DNA of 64,000 nt from NCBI GenBank assembly GCA_945866125.1, contig CAMBFZ010000004.1, positions 62,001 through 126,000 on the forward strand, in the 5' to 3' direction. This document shows positions 52,590 to 60,918 of the stretch, piece after piece; the stretch's first letter is position 1, and every line of letters begins with the position of its first letter. The stretch is from Bordetella parapertussis. Lineage in GTDB: Bacteria; Pseudomonadota; Gammaproteobacteria; Burkholderiales; Burkholderiaceae_D. Made by a program: the position numbers and the translations under genes. Under the pieces are notes generated by a model. That model did not search any database. It saw only the letters and a list, made by a program, of their open reading frames with translations, and was not told the origin of the DNA.

Positions 52590-53405
52590 ATGCAACTCAC
52601 ACTCCACGGCCACACCGCCTATTGCTATAACGGTGGCAAGCCCTTTGACGCCAGCCTGCCCACAGTCGTCTTTATCCACGGCGCACAAAATGATCACTCG
52701 GTCTGGATTTTGCAGACCCGCTATTTTGCGCATCACGGTTATGGAGTACTAGCGGTCGACCTGCCCGGACATGGTCGCAGCAAAGGCGAGCCACTGCCAA
52801 CGGTGGAAGCCATGTCCGATTGGTTGCTCGCGCTGCTCGACGCCGCCGGCGTCACCAACGCTATCCTGATCGGCCACAGCATGGGCTCGCTCATTGCGCT
52901 GGAGACTGCCTCCCGTGCGCCCGATCGTATCCAAGGTATCGCCTTGGTGGGCACCGCCTATCCCATGAAAGTCTCGCCGCTGCTGCTCGAAGCCTCACTC
53001 TCGCGGGAGCAATCGGCCATTGATATGGTCAACATCTGGTCGCATTCGGGCATCGCGCAAAAACCATCGTCACCGGGACCCGGATTCTATGTACAAGGTG
53101 GCAGTCGGCGCCTGATGCAGCAGATCGCCCAACGCAATCCACAGCAGGTATTTTTTACCGACTTCAGTGCGTGCAATGCCTACGCACGCGGTGATGAGGC
53201 CGCAGCCGCTGTGCGCTGCCCGGTGCTGTTTTTGCTGGGTAAAAAAGATCAGATGACGACGCCGAAAGCAGCCACCACATTAATTGCCGCACTGCCTGCA
53301 GCCACCGTAACGCAGCTCGACGCCTGTGGTCATGATCTGATGGGTGAGCAACCAGATCAGGTGCTGGATGCGCTGTTCCGATTCGCTGGCAACGTGGCAA
53401 AATAA
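52590..53405 (+). CDS. Alpha/beta hydrolase coupled to metY
   Basis: A 271-residue hydrolase. Oxyanion region VFIHGAQNDHSVW, nucleophile elbow LIGHSMGSLIAL, acid in LGKKDQMTTP and base in DACGHDLMGEQ are all intact. It starts 3 bases after the metY stop with its own RBS (GGAG inside the metY end), so it is co-translated. The substrate is unknown; a role with acyl-homoserine or thioester intermediates is only speculation. Its 3' end overlaps the convergent yihY gene by 49 bases. Confidence 0.87.
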   Translation: MQLTLHGHTAYCYNGGKPFDASLPTVVFIHGAQNDHSVWILQTRYFAHHGYGVLAVDLPGHGRSKGEPLPTVEAMSDWLLALLDAAGVTNAILIGHSMGSLIALETASRAPDRIQGIALVGTAYPMKVSPLLLEASLSREQSAIDMVNIWSHSGIAQKPSSPGPGFYVQGGSRRLMQQIAQRNPQQVFFTDFSACNAYARGDEAAAAVRCPVLFLLGKKDQMTTPKAATTLIAALPAATVTQLDACGHDLMGEQPDQVLDALFRFAGNVAK

Positions 53406-54649
53406 TCAGCCAGGGACTGACCGAGTCCCAGATCCACCAGCTGCCGGACCTGGGCGCCAAGTGCCGAATAACTGCCCGCTGCAAACGCAAACACCCGGTA
53501 CACCTCGGCCAGGCTCAGCTTGTGCGGGTTCGTGAGCAAGACCCAACGGTCTTGCTGACGCTGCGCCAGCCGTGCCAAGCGCGACAAGCGAACACGCTCC
53601 GGCTGGATGCGTGCCACCCATCCGGCTTCCAGCATCTGCTGCAACAACTGCTCGGACTCATCAAATCCGAGGCGGGTCTGCTCACGCAGATGCAGGGTGT
53701 CTACCGCTGCTTTGTCGGCATGGGCCTGCACCAGCACGCGCAGCACCGCAACCGCATCGAGAAAGCGACTACCGGGCACCGGGCGATGCCACCAGCGCTC
53801 ATGCTTGACCACCGGCAGCGCCGCAGCCAACACCGCACCGAGCAGCGTGATAAACCAGAACAGATACACCCACACCAGAAAAATCGGGACCGCAGCAATC
53901 GCGCCATAAATAATGCGATAGCTGGGAAACTGCGTAATTGAATACGCAAAAGCGCGGTTGGTCAGTTCGAACGCAATTGCCGCGACCAGCCCACCGATGA
54001 CCGCATCGTGCCAGTCGATCAAGCGGTTGGGCACCGTCAAGTACAACAAACTAAACGCCAGCGTCATGAGACTAACCGAAATCAGCACCGACAGCACCGG
54101 ACCCAATAGCGGCAGCTGACGCACAAACGATCCGGCAAAGGGCGACAGCAGCATCGTGAACGACAAGGACGCGCCAATCAGCAGCGGCCCCATCGTCATG
54201 ATCGCCCAATACACAATCATCCTTTGCACAAAACGACGCGGGGTCTTAACGCGCCAGATCTGGTTAAGGCTACGATCCACGATGGCAAACATCATGATGG
54301 CCGTCACGATCAGCGTCACCGCCCCCACTGCGGAGACGCGACTGGCCTTAGCCGCAAATAAGCTCAGGTTGTCGAGAACCGTGTTAGCTACCCCCTTGGG
54401 CATCAGACTCTGCACAAAATACGCTTCGAGCGCATCCCGAAAAGTTGTAAATAATGGGAAGGTCGTGAAAATGGCAAACGCAATCGTCACAATCGGCACC
54501 AGTGCCAGCACACTGGTAAAGGTCAGGCTGCCGGCAACTTGCGGCAACTGCTCTTCGTCTAGCCTGCGCATAATGAAACGCAGCAGATCACGCAAGCGAT
54601 TACCGGTCTGACTGCGCGGTTCATTAACGGAGAGGAAAGCGGGTGTCAT
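53357..54649 (-). CDS. YihY/BrkB-family inner-membrane protein
   Basis: A 430-residue membrane protein of the former RNase BN family, not itself a nuclease. Six hydrophobic segments lie between about 35 and 285, with family motifs QVAGSLTFTSVLALVPIV and RSLNQIWRVK. Residues about 295-430 form a soluble, probably winged-helix, C-terminal part. Transport role is unproven. It is divergent from wrbA, with only 39 bases between the start codons. Confidence 0.9.
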   Translation of the reverse strand: MTPAFLSVNEPRSQTGNRLRDLLRFIMRRLDEEQLPQVAGSLTFTSVLALVPIVTIAFAIFTTFPLFTTFRDALEAYFVQSLMPKGVANTVLDNLSLFAAKASRVSAVGAVTLIVTAIMMFAIVDRSLNQIWRVKTPRRFVQRMIVYWAIMTMGPLLIGASLSFTMLLSPFAGSFVRQLPLLGPVLSVLISVSLMTLAFSLLYLTVPNRLIDWHDAVIGGLVAAIAFELTNRAFAYSITQFPSYRIIYGAIAAVPIFLVWVYLFWFITLLGAVLAAALPVVKHERWWHRPVPGSRFLDAVAVLRVLVQAHADKAAVDTLHLREQTRLGFDESEQLLQQMLEAGWVARIQPERVRLSRLARLAQRQQDRWVLLTNPHKLSLAEVYRVFAFAAGSYSALGAQVRQLVDLGLGQSLADYFATLPANRNSASST

Positions 54650-54675
54650 GCGTCTGCAGGATAGCTAAAGCGCCC

Positions 54676-54681
54676 TATAAT
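54676..54681 (+). promoter_or_regulatory. -10 element at the wrbA start (leaderless candidate)
   Basis: A perfect TATAAT ends 7 bases before the wrbA ATG, so transcription should begin at or next to the start codon. No Shine-Dalgarno sequence lies in the gap. The -35 (TCTGCA at 54653-54658) is weak. Confidence 0.55.
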
Positions 54682-54688
54682 ACCAAGC

Positions 54689-55312
54689 ATGACGACACCG
54701 CTATTACCTATTCTTGTTTTGTATTATTCCCGCCATGGTGCCACCCGCAGGCTCGCCGAGCTGATCGCGCAAGGAATTGAAAGCGTGCCCGGTTGCGAGG
54801 CTATGCTGCGTACGGTGCCGGCGGTCTCCAACCTGGCCGAAGCGAGCGAGCCGCTGGTACCGGCGTCCGGTGCACCGTATGTCGAGCTCACTGATCTGGA
54901 GACTTGCGCAGGACTGGCGATGGGCTCCCCCACCCGCTTTGGCAATATGGCCGCTGCCCTAAAATATTTTATCGATAGCACCAGCTCGCCATGGCTATCC
55001 GGAGCGCTGGCCGGCAAACCTGCTTGCGTGTTTACGTCCACCGGTAGTCTGCACGGCGGACAGGAAAGTACCTTGCTATCCATGATGCTGCCGCTACTGC
55101 ATCATGGCATGTTAATAATGGGTCTGCCTTATACCGAAGCGGCATTGATGACGACAGCCAGCGGCGGCTCACCCTATGGTGCGACCCACTGGTCCGGCGT
55201 GGCAGGCGATAACGTGTTCAGCGGCGATACGCGTGCGCTGGCCATTGCCCAAGGCAAGCGACTGGCCGAAACCGCACGTCAATTAAAGGTAAATCATGGT
55301 ACTCGTCAATGA
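54689..55312 (+). CDS. wrbA: NAD(P)H:quinone oxidoreductase (WrbA family)
   Basis: A 207-residue flavodoxin-like FMN protein that reduces quinones by two electrons. The FMN phosphate loop is YYSRHGATRRLA, and GSPTRFGNMAAALK and FTSTGSLHGGQES are the other FMN-contact blocks. The ATG at 54689 matches family N-termini, and its promoter -10 is so close that the mRNA may be leaderless. It overlaps the next gene by 17 bases. Confidence 0.93.
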   Translation: MTTPLLPILVLYYSRHGATRRLAELIAQGIESVPGCEAMLRTVPAVSNLAEASEPLVPASGAPYVELTDLETCAGLAMGSPTRFGNMAAALKYFIDSTSSPWLSGALAGKPACVFTSTGSLHGGQESTLLSMMLPLLHHGMLIMGLPYTEAALMTTASGGSPYGATHWSGVAGDNVFSGDTRALAIAQGKRLAETARQLKVNHGTRQ

Positions 55313-55712
55313 ATCACCCGTGCAGCGGTCGCTGCACATGGTCGCGCTGGGCACACTGCTTGGCCTGATTGTTTTGTGTACGAGCTGGGAGTTAGTGCTA
55401 GCCCCATTGCGCCCCGGTGGCTCATGGATGGCGATCAAGGCGCTGCCGCTACTACTACCGCTGTCCGGCGTAATCCGCCGCAATATCTATACGCTGCAAT
55501 GGGCGTCAATGCTGATCCTGCTGTATTTCATCGAGGGCGTGGTGCGCGGATGGAGTGAGACTGGGCCTTCGGCAGTGTTAGCGCTGATTGAAGTTGCTCT
55601 GTCGACCGTCTTTTTCTTTTGTGCGATATTTTTTCTGCAGCCTTACAAAAAAGCAGCCAAACAACTTGCCCGCGAAACCATCGCCAAAGCGGCCGCCGCC
55701 CAACGTGACTGA
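55296..55712 (+). CDS. DUF2069 membrane protein
   Basis: A 138-residue protein with four hydrophobic segments (about 17-37, 48-60, 68-84, 93-113) and a basic tail. The pattern SWELVLAPLRPGGSWMAIKALPLLLPL is typical of DUF2069, function unknown. It overlaps wrbA by 17 bases and precedes the FAD oxidoreductase by 7 bases, so the three form one operon. Confidence 0.85.
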   Translation: MVLVNESPVQRSLHMVALGTLLGLIVLCTSWELVLAPLRPGGSWMAIKALPLLLPLSGVIRRNIYTLQWASMLILLYFIEGVVRGWSETGPSAVLALIEVALSTVFFFCAIFFLQPYKKAAKQLARETIAKAAAAQRD

Positions 55713-55719
55713 AACACGA

Positions 55720-57123
55720 ATGACCGATTTCCTACCACGTTGCCAGCAAATCATCGGCGCTAGTCAGGTCTTAACCGGACAAGACATGGTCGGCTTTCTG
55801 AGCGATTGGCGCGGGCGTTTTACCGGTCAGGCGCGCGCCGTACTCAGACCGGGTACAACCGAGGAAGTCGCCGCACTCGTCAAGCTATGCCAACAATACC
55901 GGGTACCGATTGTGCCGCAAGGGGGCAATACCGGTCTGGTGCTGGGCAGTGTGCCAGACGACAGCGGCGCCGCCGTCGTGCTTTCTCTGAAACGATTAAA
56001 CCGCATCCGCGCCACCGATCTGCAGAACAACACGCTTACTGTTGAAGCCGGTTGTCTGCTCCAAGAAATTCAACAGCACGCGGCCGCCCACGATCGTCTT
56101 TTCCCCCTCTCACTAGCCTCAGAAGGCAGCTGTACCATCGGCGGCAATCTCTCTACCAATGCAGGCGGCACAGCCGTGCTGCGCTATGGCAGCATGCGGG
56201 CACTGTCGCTCGGGTTAGAAGTCGTCACCGCCGATGGCGAGGTCTGGCATGGTCTGCGCGGACTACGCAAAGACAATACCGGCTACGACCTGCGCGATTT
56301 GTTTATCGGCGCCGAAGGAACGCTGGGCATCATCACCGCCGCAGTACTCACGTTATTTGCGCAACCCAAGGCGCGATTAACGGCCTTGCTCGCGATGGAT
56401 TCACCGCAGCAAGCATTGACTTTGTTATCGCATGCGCAGGCCCAATGCGGCGCTGGCCTGACCGGCTTTGAATTGATGTCGGATTTTTGTCTGCAACTGG
56501 TACAGCGGCACTTCCCGCAGCTATCGTTTCCGTTAACCGCACGTCATGCGCACTACGTGTTGCTGGAGTTGTCCGATCAAGAATCGGAAGCGCATGCGAT
56601 GCAGCTACTCGAAACCGTGGTGGGCGACGCGCTCGAAAAAAATCTGATTAACGATGCAGTGCTGGCCAGTTCGCTATCGCAAGCTGACGCCATGTGGCAG
56701 CTACGTGAACATATCTCACTGGCACAGGCGGCGGAAGGAAAAAACATCAAGCACGATATCGCACTGCCGGTATCGAAAATCAGCGAATTTATCACGGAGA
56801 CTGATGCGCTGTTACAGCGCGCATTTCCTGGCTGTCGCATGGTGACATTCGGTCATTTGGGCGATGGCAATTTGCATTACAACGTCTCCGCGCCTGCCGG
56901 ACAAGATGATGCTTTATTTCTCCAGCAGCAAGAGGCGGTTAATCTTCGGGTGCATGACAGCGTACATCGATACAACGGGTCGATCTCCGCCGAGCACGGT
57001 CTGGGCGCATTGAAGCGCGACGAAATAAAGCGCTACAAATCCGACACCGAACTGACTATGATGAGGGCCATCAAGCGGGCACTCGATCCGCACAATCTGA
57101 TGAATCCGGGCAAAGTGCTCTGA
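55720..57123 (+). CDS. FAD-linked oxidoreductase (GlcD / D-2-hydroxyglutarate dehydrogenase-like)
   Basis: A 467-residue flavoprotein. The FAD-binding type 4 domain (about 35-215) shows VPQGGNTGLVLGS and GGNLSTNAGGTAVLRYG. The C-terminal oxidase domain has the metal-binding HLGDGNLHYN and the AEHGLG motif. It probably oxidises a D-2-hydroxyacid such as D-2-hydroxyglutarate, D-lactate or glycolate; the substrate is not decided by sequence. The ATG at 55720 is preferred; a longer frame would run through the DUF2069 gene. Confidence 0.9.
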   Translation: MTDFLPRCQQIIGASQVLTGQDMVGFLSDWRGRFTGQARAVLRPGTTEEVAALVKLCQQYRVPIVPQGGNTGLVLGSVPDDSGAAVVLSLKRLNRIRATDLQNNTLTVEAGCLLQEIQQHAAAHDRLFPLSLASEGSCTIGGNLSTNAGGTAVLRYGSMRALSLGLEVVTADGEVWHGLRGLRKDNTGYDLRDLFIGAEGTLGIITAAVLTLFAQPKARLTALLAMDSPQQALTLLSHAQAQCGAGLTGFELMSDFCLQLVQRHFPQLSFPLTARHAHYVLLELSDQESEAHAMQLLETVVGDALEKNLINDAVLASSLSQADAMWQLREHISLAQAAEGKNIKHDIALPVSKISEFITETDALLQRAFPGCRMVTFGHLGDGNLHYNVSAPAGQDDALFLQQQEAVNLRVHDSVHRYNGSISAEHGLGALKRDEIKRYKSDTELTMMRAIKRALDPHNLMNPGKVL

Positions 57124-57144
57124 ATCTTTTTTTGTGAGGTCTTC

Positions 57145-57600
57145 ATGTCACGTGGCTTACTACCGGCGCTACCGCCGGTATTGTTGTCGGCGTTTTTCTT
57201 GATTTTTGTTCCCTCTTCTCACGCTGTCTACAAATGCACGCAGCAAGGCACCATCAGCTACAGCGATCAGCCCTGTAGTGGCAATCAGCTTGAACTAGCA
57301 GCACCACCACCTGCACGTGCGCCCGACCGGGCGATCGAACTTCAGCGTGAAAAAGCTGACGTAGCGCGCATGCAAAATGCGCGCGAGCTCATGGAACGAC
57401 AAGATCAGACATTTCGCACCATGAGCTTGCGCGGCGAGGCCGCCAAAAAGAAAAAATGCAACGCCCTGGCATTGCAGAGAAAATGGAAAGAAGAGGACGT
57501 TCACCTAGCCACGCCCTCCACCCAGATCAAAGCGCGCCGTAACGCTCGCCGTGCAAGTGAAAAATATCAGAGCGAGTGCAGCGATCTGCCCATACCCTAG
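57145..57600 (+). CDS. Secreted DUF4124-domain protein
   Basis: A 151-residue exported protein. A signal peptide (to about residue 27) is followed by the DUF4124 block VYKCTQQGTISYSDQPC, with its paired cysteines, and a charged helical C-terminal part rich in Lys/Arg/Glu. Function unknown. It lies 21 bases after the FAD enzyme gene, with T-rich sequence between. Confidence 0.85.
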   Translation: MSRGLLPALPPVLLSAFFLIFVPSSHAVYKCTQQGTISYSDQPCSGNQLELAAPPPARAPDRAIELQREKADVARMQNARELMERQDQTFRTMSLRGEAAKKKKCNALALQRKWKEEDVHLATPSTQIKARRNARRASEKYQSECSDLPIP

Positions 57601-57716
57601 CGCGCAATGAAAAATGTCAAGGAGGTCAATACGCTTGCGCTAACACGCTGCGAGCATTGAAAAAACTGAACTCGCGGCCCAATTTGTTTTCGAATAGGGA
57701 AATGAATGGATAGCCT

Positions 57717-59819
57717 ATGCTGAAAGACATTCTGATCATTACCCAAGACACCGATGAATCCGCTATTCTTCAGCAGTCGCTTGGGGCTGTACCAGATGTG
57801 CCGTTTAGCGTACATTGCGCAAGCAATCTTCATGACGCACTTGGGCGCTTGAGTGCGCTTGATTTTGCTGCCGTATTGTTGGATCTGGAACTGCCAGAAA
57901 ACACGCACCTGACCGCATTTGAGACCCTCATGCTAGCGGTGCCTTATCTTCCCATCATGGTATTGGTCCAGCCGCATGCTGAGAGTCTTGCCATGGAGGC
58001 AGTGCGGGCAGGCGCACAAGGATTTTTTACGAAAGGCTCTGCCGGCAGTTATTTGATCGCCCAACAACTCCGTACGGTGATTGATCGCAAAGCAGTTGAG
58101 GAATCACTCTTCATTACAAAAGGCCAGGCTGAATTCATGCTCAACTCCATCGGCGACGCGGTGTTGGGCACGGACATGATGGGTAATGTCACCTACCTGA
58201 ATCAGGTAGCCGTACAAATGACAGGTTGGTCCGTCAAAGAGGCTGTAGGTAAGCCCGTTGATAACGTCTTCCATCTTATCGATTCAGAGACTTACGAGCC
58301 CTCACCGAATCCGATCATTTTGGTGCTGCGACACGACAAGGTGTTCGAGTTGCAGGCAAATGCCTTGTTAGTGCGGCGCGATGGCATGGAGTTTGCAGTC
58401 GAAGATACCTCTGCGCCCATTCACGATCAACGCGGTCGCATCACAGGCGCAATCACGGTGTTTCGCGACATTAGTGCCATGCAAAGGCTAGGAAGACGGA
58501 TGGCTTATCTTGCGCAGCATGATTTTTTGACTGATCTGCCAAACCGCATGCTGCTACGCGACAGAATCGACCAGGCGATATCGCGCGCCAAACGCGAAAA
58601 GCTACATCTTGCGCTACTTTTCCTCGATCTCGATAACTTCAAGCAAGTCAATGATTCACTCGGTCACAGCATCGGCGACCAGTTGCTGCAGTCTGCCGCC
58701 AAACGCTTGCTCAGTTGCGTGCGCGGCGTTGACACGGTGAGCCGACAGGGTGGAGACGAATTCGTGATTCTGATTTGCGACGACTTAGAAGAACAAGACG
58801 TCTACATCATCGCCGAGAAAATCGTGACGGCTTTTACCCAGCCCCATCAGATAGAAAATCACGCGTTAACTATTTCCCCCAGCATCGGTATCAGCACCTA
58901 CCCAACAGACGGACAAACTACCGATGCTCTACTAAAAAACGCAGACACGGCGATGTATCACGCCAAACGCAGCGGCAGAAATAATTACAAATTTTTTACC
59001 GCGGATATGAATGTGCGGGCCGTTGAGCGACAAAATTTTGAAGCGTCCTTGCGCAATGCCTTAGCCCGACATGAGTTCAAAGTACTCTATCAGCCGAAAT
59101 TCAGACTTGCTACCGGCGCCCTCACAGGGGTCGAAGCATTGTTGCGATGGCAGCATCCGACAGAAGGCTTGCTGACTTCGGCCCAATTCATTCACATCGC
59201 CGAAGAGAGTGGGATCATTGTCGCTATCGGCCGTTGGGTGTTGCGTGAAGCCTGCCGTCAGACAAAAATTTGGGAAGATAGCGGGATCGGAAACATTCAG
59301 ATCGCCATTAATATTTCCGGTGCTGAATTCAGCCAGCAAGACTTTATCAGTCAAGTACAGTCAGCACTAATGGACACCGGACTGGCTGGCCAACGTCTGA
59401 GTATTGAGCTCACCGAAAACGTGGTGATGCGGCAGTCCGATGCAAATATCGCCAAACTACGCGCCCTTAAAGCGATGGGCATCGAAATTACCGTCGACAA
59501 TTTCGGCTCTGGCTTTTCCAATCTAAGCTTCCTGAAACAGCTGCCGATTGATTTACTCAAAATTGATCAATCTTTGGTCAATGAAATCAACGCCGCTTCG
59601 CACAATGGCACGGTTGCCAGCGCAGTGGTGGCAATCGGTGAAAATCTACATCAAAGAGTAGTTGCAGAAGGCATAGAAAATGCGACACAACTTGATTATC
59701 TGCGCCAGCTTGACTGCGAAGAAGGACAGGGATTTTATTTTAGTCAGCCGCTTGAAAGCGGCCCGATGACAGAGTTTTTGCAACGACGCACAGGGCCCAC
59801 GGGGCTGCCTGCAGCGTGA
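57717..59819 (+). CDS. REC-PAS-GGDEF-EAL cyclic-di-GMP protein
   Basis: A 700-residue cytoplasmic signalling protein. A receiver-like domain (1-123) has Asp56 (LLDLEL) and Lys106 (FFTKG), so it may accept a phosphate. A PAS domain follows (about 137-255), then GGDEF (about 262-425). The diguanylate cyclase motif GGDEF (345-349) and the inhibitory RxxD (RGVD, 336-339) are intact. The EAL domain (about 438-690) has Glu473, Asn532, Glu564, Lys615 and Glu651. The usual DDFG metal motif reads DNFG (594-597), so the second metal-binding Asp is Asn. Phosphodiesterase activity may be weak. Confidence 0.93.
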   Translation: MLKDILIITQDTDESAILQQSLGAVPDVPFSVHCASNLHDALGRLSALDFAAVLLDLELPENTHLTAFETLMLAVPYLPIMVLVQPHAESLAMEAVRAGAQGFFTKGSAGSYLIAQQLRTVIDRKAVEESLFITKGQAEFMLNSIGDAVLGTDMMGNVTYLNQVAVQMTGWSVKEAVGKPVDNVFHLIDSETYEPSPNPIILVLRHDKVFELQANALLVRRDGMEFAVEDTSAPIHDQRGRITGAITVFRDISAMQRLGRRMAYLAQHDFLTDLPNRMLLRDRIDQAISRAKREKLHLALLFLDLDNFKQVNDSLGHSIGDQLLQSAAKRLLSCVRGVDTVSRQGGDEFVILICDDLEEQDVYIIAEKIVTAFTQPHQIENHALTISPSIGISTYPTDGQTTDALLKNADTAMYHAKRSGRNNYKFFTADMNVRAVERQNFEASLRNALARHEFKVLYQPKFRLATGALTGVEALLRWQHPTEGLLTSAQFIHIAEESGIIVAIGRWVLREACRQTKIWEDSGIGNIQIAINISGAEFSQQDFISQVQSALMDTGLAGQRLSIELTENVVMRQSDANIAKLRALKAMGIEITVDNFGSGFSNLSFLKQLPIDLLKIDQSLVNEINAASHNGTVASAVVAIGENLHQRVVAEGIENATQLDYLRQLDCEEGQGFYFSQPLESGPMTEFLQRRTGPTGLPAA

Positions 59820-59847
59820 TCAAATCAACGGTGTGCGTGATACGCAA

Positions 59848-60414
59848 TTAGTTGGATCGCGCGCCGTTTTTCAGTGTTGCAAGCGCCCAAGCCGGGTCGC
59901 TGTCGCTGGGGAAAATCGGGTAGTGAACCGCTTGAATCACGCCGTCAACCACGATCATCGTCAGTCTCTTCAGAAGCGTCATGCCAGACGTATCGAAGGT
60001 CGGCAGATTCAGTGCTTTTTGCCATACAAATCCGGCGTCACTCAAGACGGCAAACGGAAGATGGAGCCGGCTGGCCATCTCGGATTGGTAGTCGGTCGTC
60101 TGCGAACTTAAACCCAATACGGTTACCCCCAATCCAGTCAACTCGTGATGACAGTCGCGGTAAGCGCAGCTCTGTGGCGTGCAGCCACGAGCACCGGGGA
60201 TATCATCCCACCCCTGTGGCAAAGGCGTGTCAGGCCGGCCCGTCATTGGATAGCAATATATGAGTGACGTACCCGACAATTCTCCCGGATTAACGGCGCC
60301 ACCTGATGTCGATGTAAGTGCTATCGAAGGTATGCGCATGCCAATGAGATGGGCCGCTGCTCCATCGTCTTGGGGAATCGGAAGGTTAGCAGGTAGTTGG
60401 GTGAAGTCAGCCAT
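59848..60414 (-). CDS. Peroxiredoxin (AhpC/TSA, PrxQ-like)
   Basis: A 188-residue thioredoxin-fold protein. The motif ARGCTPQSCAYRD has two cysteines four residues apart, as in PrxQ/BCP. The first is the expected peroxidatic Cys, although its usual TPGC context is changed to ARGC and the PMTGRP region replaces the common PKAxTP. It could be an atypical member acting on a special peroxide. The ATG at 60414 is used; a TTG precedes it. It lies 41 bases downstream of the small secreted protein on the same strand. Confidence 0.85.
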   Translation of the reverse strand: MADFTQLPANLPIPQDDGAAAHLIGMRIPSIALTSTSGGAVNPGELSGTSLIYCYPMTGRPDTPLPQGWDDIPGARGCTPQSCAYRDCHHELTGLGVTVLGLSSQTTDYQSEMASRLHLPFAVLSDAGFVWQKALNLPTFDTSGMTLLKRLTMIVVDGVIQAVHYPIFPSDSDPAWALATLKNGARSN

Positions 60415-60455
60415 CAAGTGAGTCCCATGCTTTCAAAGTACAAACAGATAAGCTA

Positions 60456-60809
60456 TTACTTTTCGCCACGAATCGTAGCCTCAACCGCGGTGCGCGACTG
60501 GAAGAGTTTTGATGTCGCGATGGCAAAGGTGCTGTCTTCATTATTTCGACATTGCTCGAAGGCCTTTTCAAACATCGGATCAAAATCTGTCTTCAAGGAT
60601 TCCAAGCCGCTCTTTACGACAGCCTCGCCAACGATCACTGCAGTGCACTTGCAGATCAAACGCCCCCGACCCTGCATCACTTCAAGACAGCTTTTATTGA
60701 TTGAATCTTGCACCTTGAGTAGATCGTCGATGGAGAGGGCTTTGGCGGGCGTCTGCGCGTGGACGGTACCGGCGCTGAGTAACACCATGATGTAAATGAA
60801 ATTTTTCAT
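60456..60809 (-). CDS. Small secreted protein with cysteines, unknown function
   Basis: A 117-residue protein. A signal peptide (1-19, MKNFIYIMVLLSAGTVHA) is followed by a helical mature part with four cysteines (SCLEVM, LICKCTAV and EQCRNN), which could form two disulfides in the periplasm. No family is recognised. It lies between the PrxQ-like gene and a sensor kinase, all on the minus strand. Confidence 0.75.
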   Translation of the reverse strand: MKNFIYIMVLLSAGTVHAQTPAKALSIDDLLKVQDSINKSCLEVMQGRGRLICKCTAVIVGEAVVKSGLESLKTDFDPMFEKAFEQCRNNEDSTFAIATSKLFQSRTAVEATIRGEK

Positions 60810-60918
60810 AGTTAATTTTTATTTAAAAGTAAACAAGATCGATTTATTGCGCTATGCATAGCGCACACTAAACAGCTGCACGGCTACCTCGGTTTTTTCG
60901 CCTTTTGGATGCGAAAAC

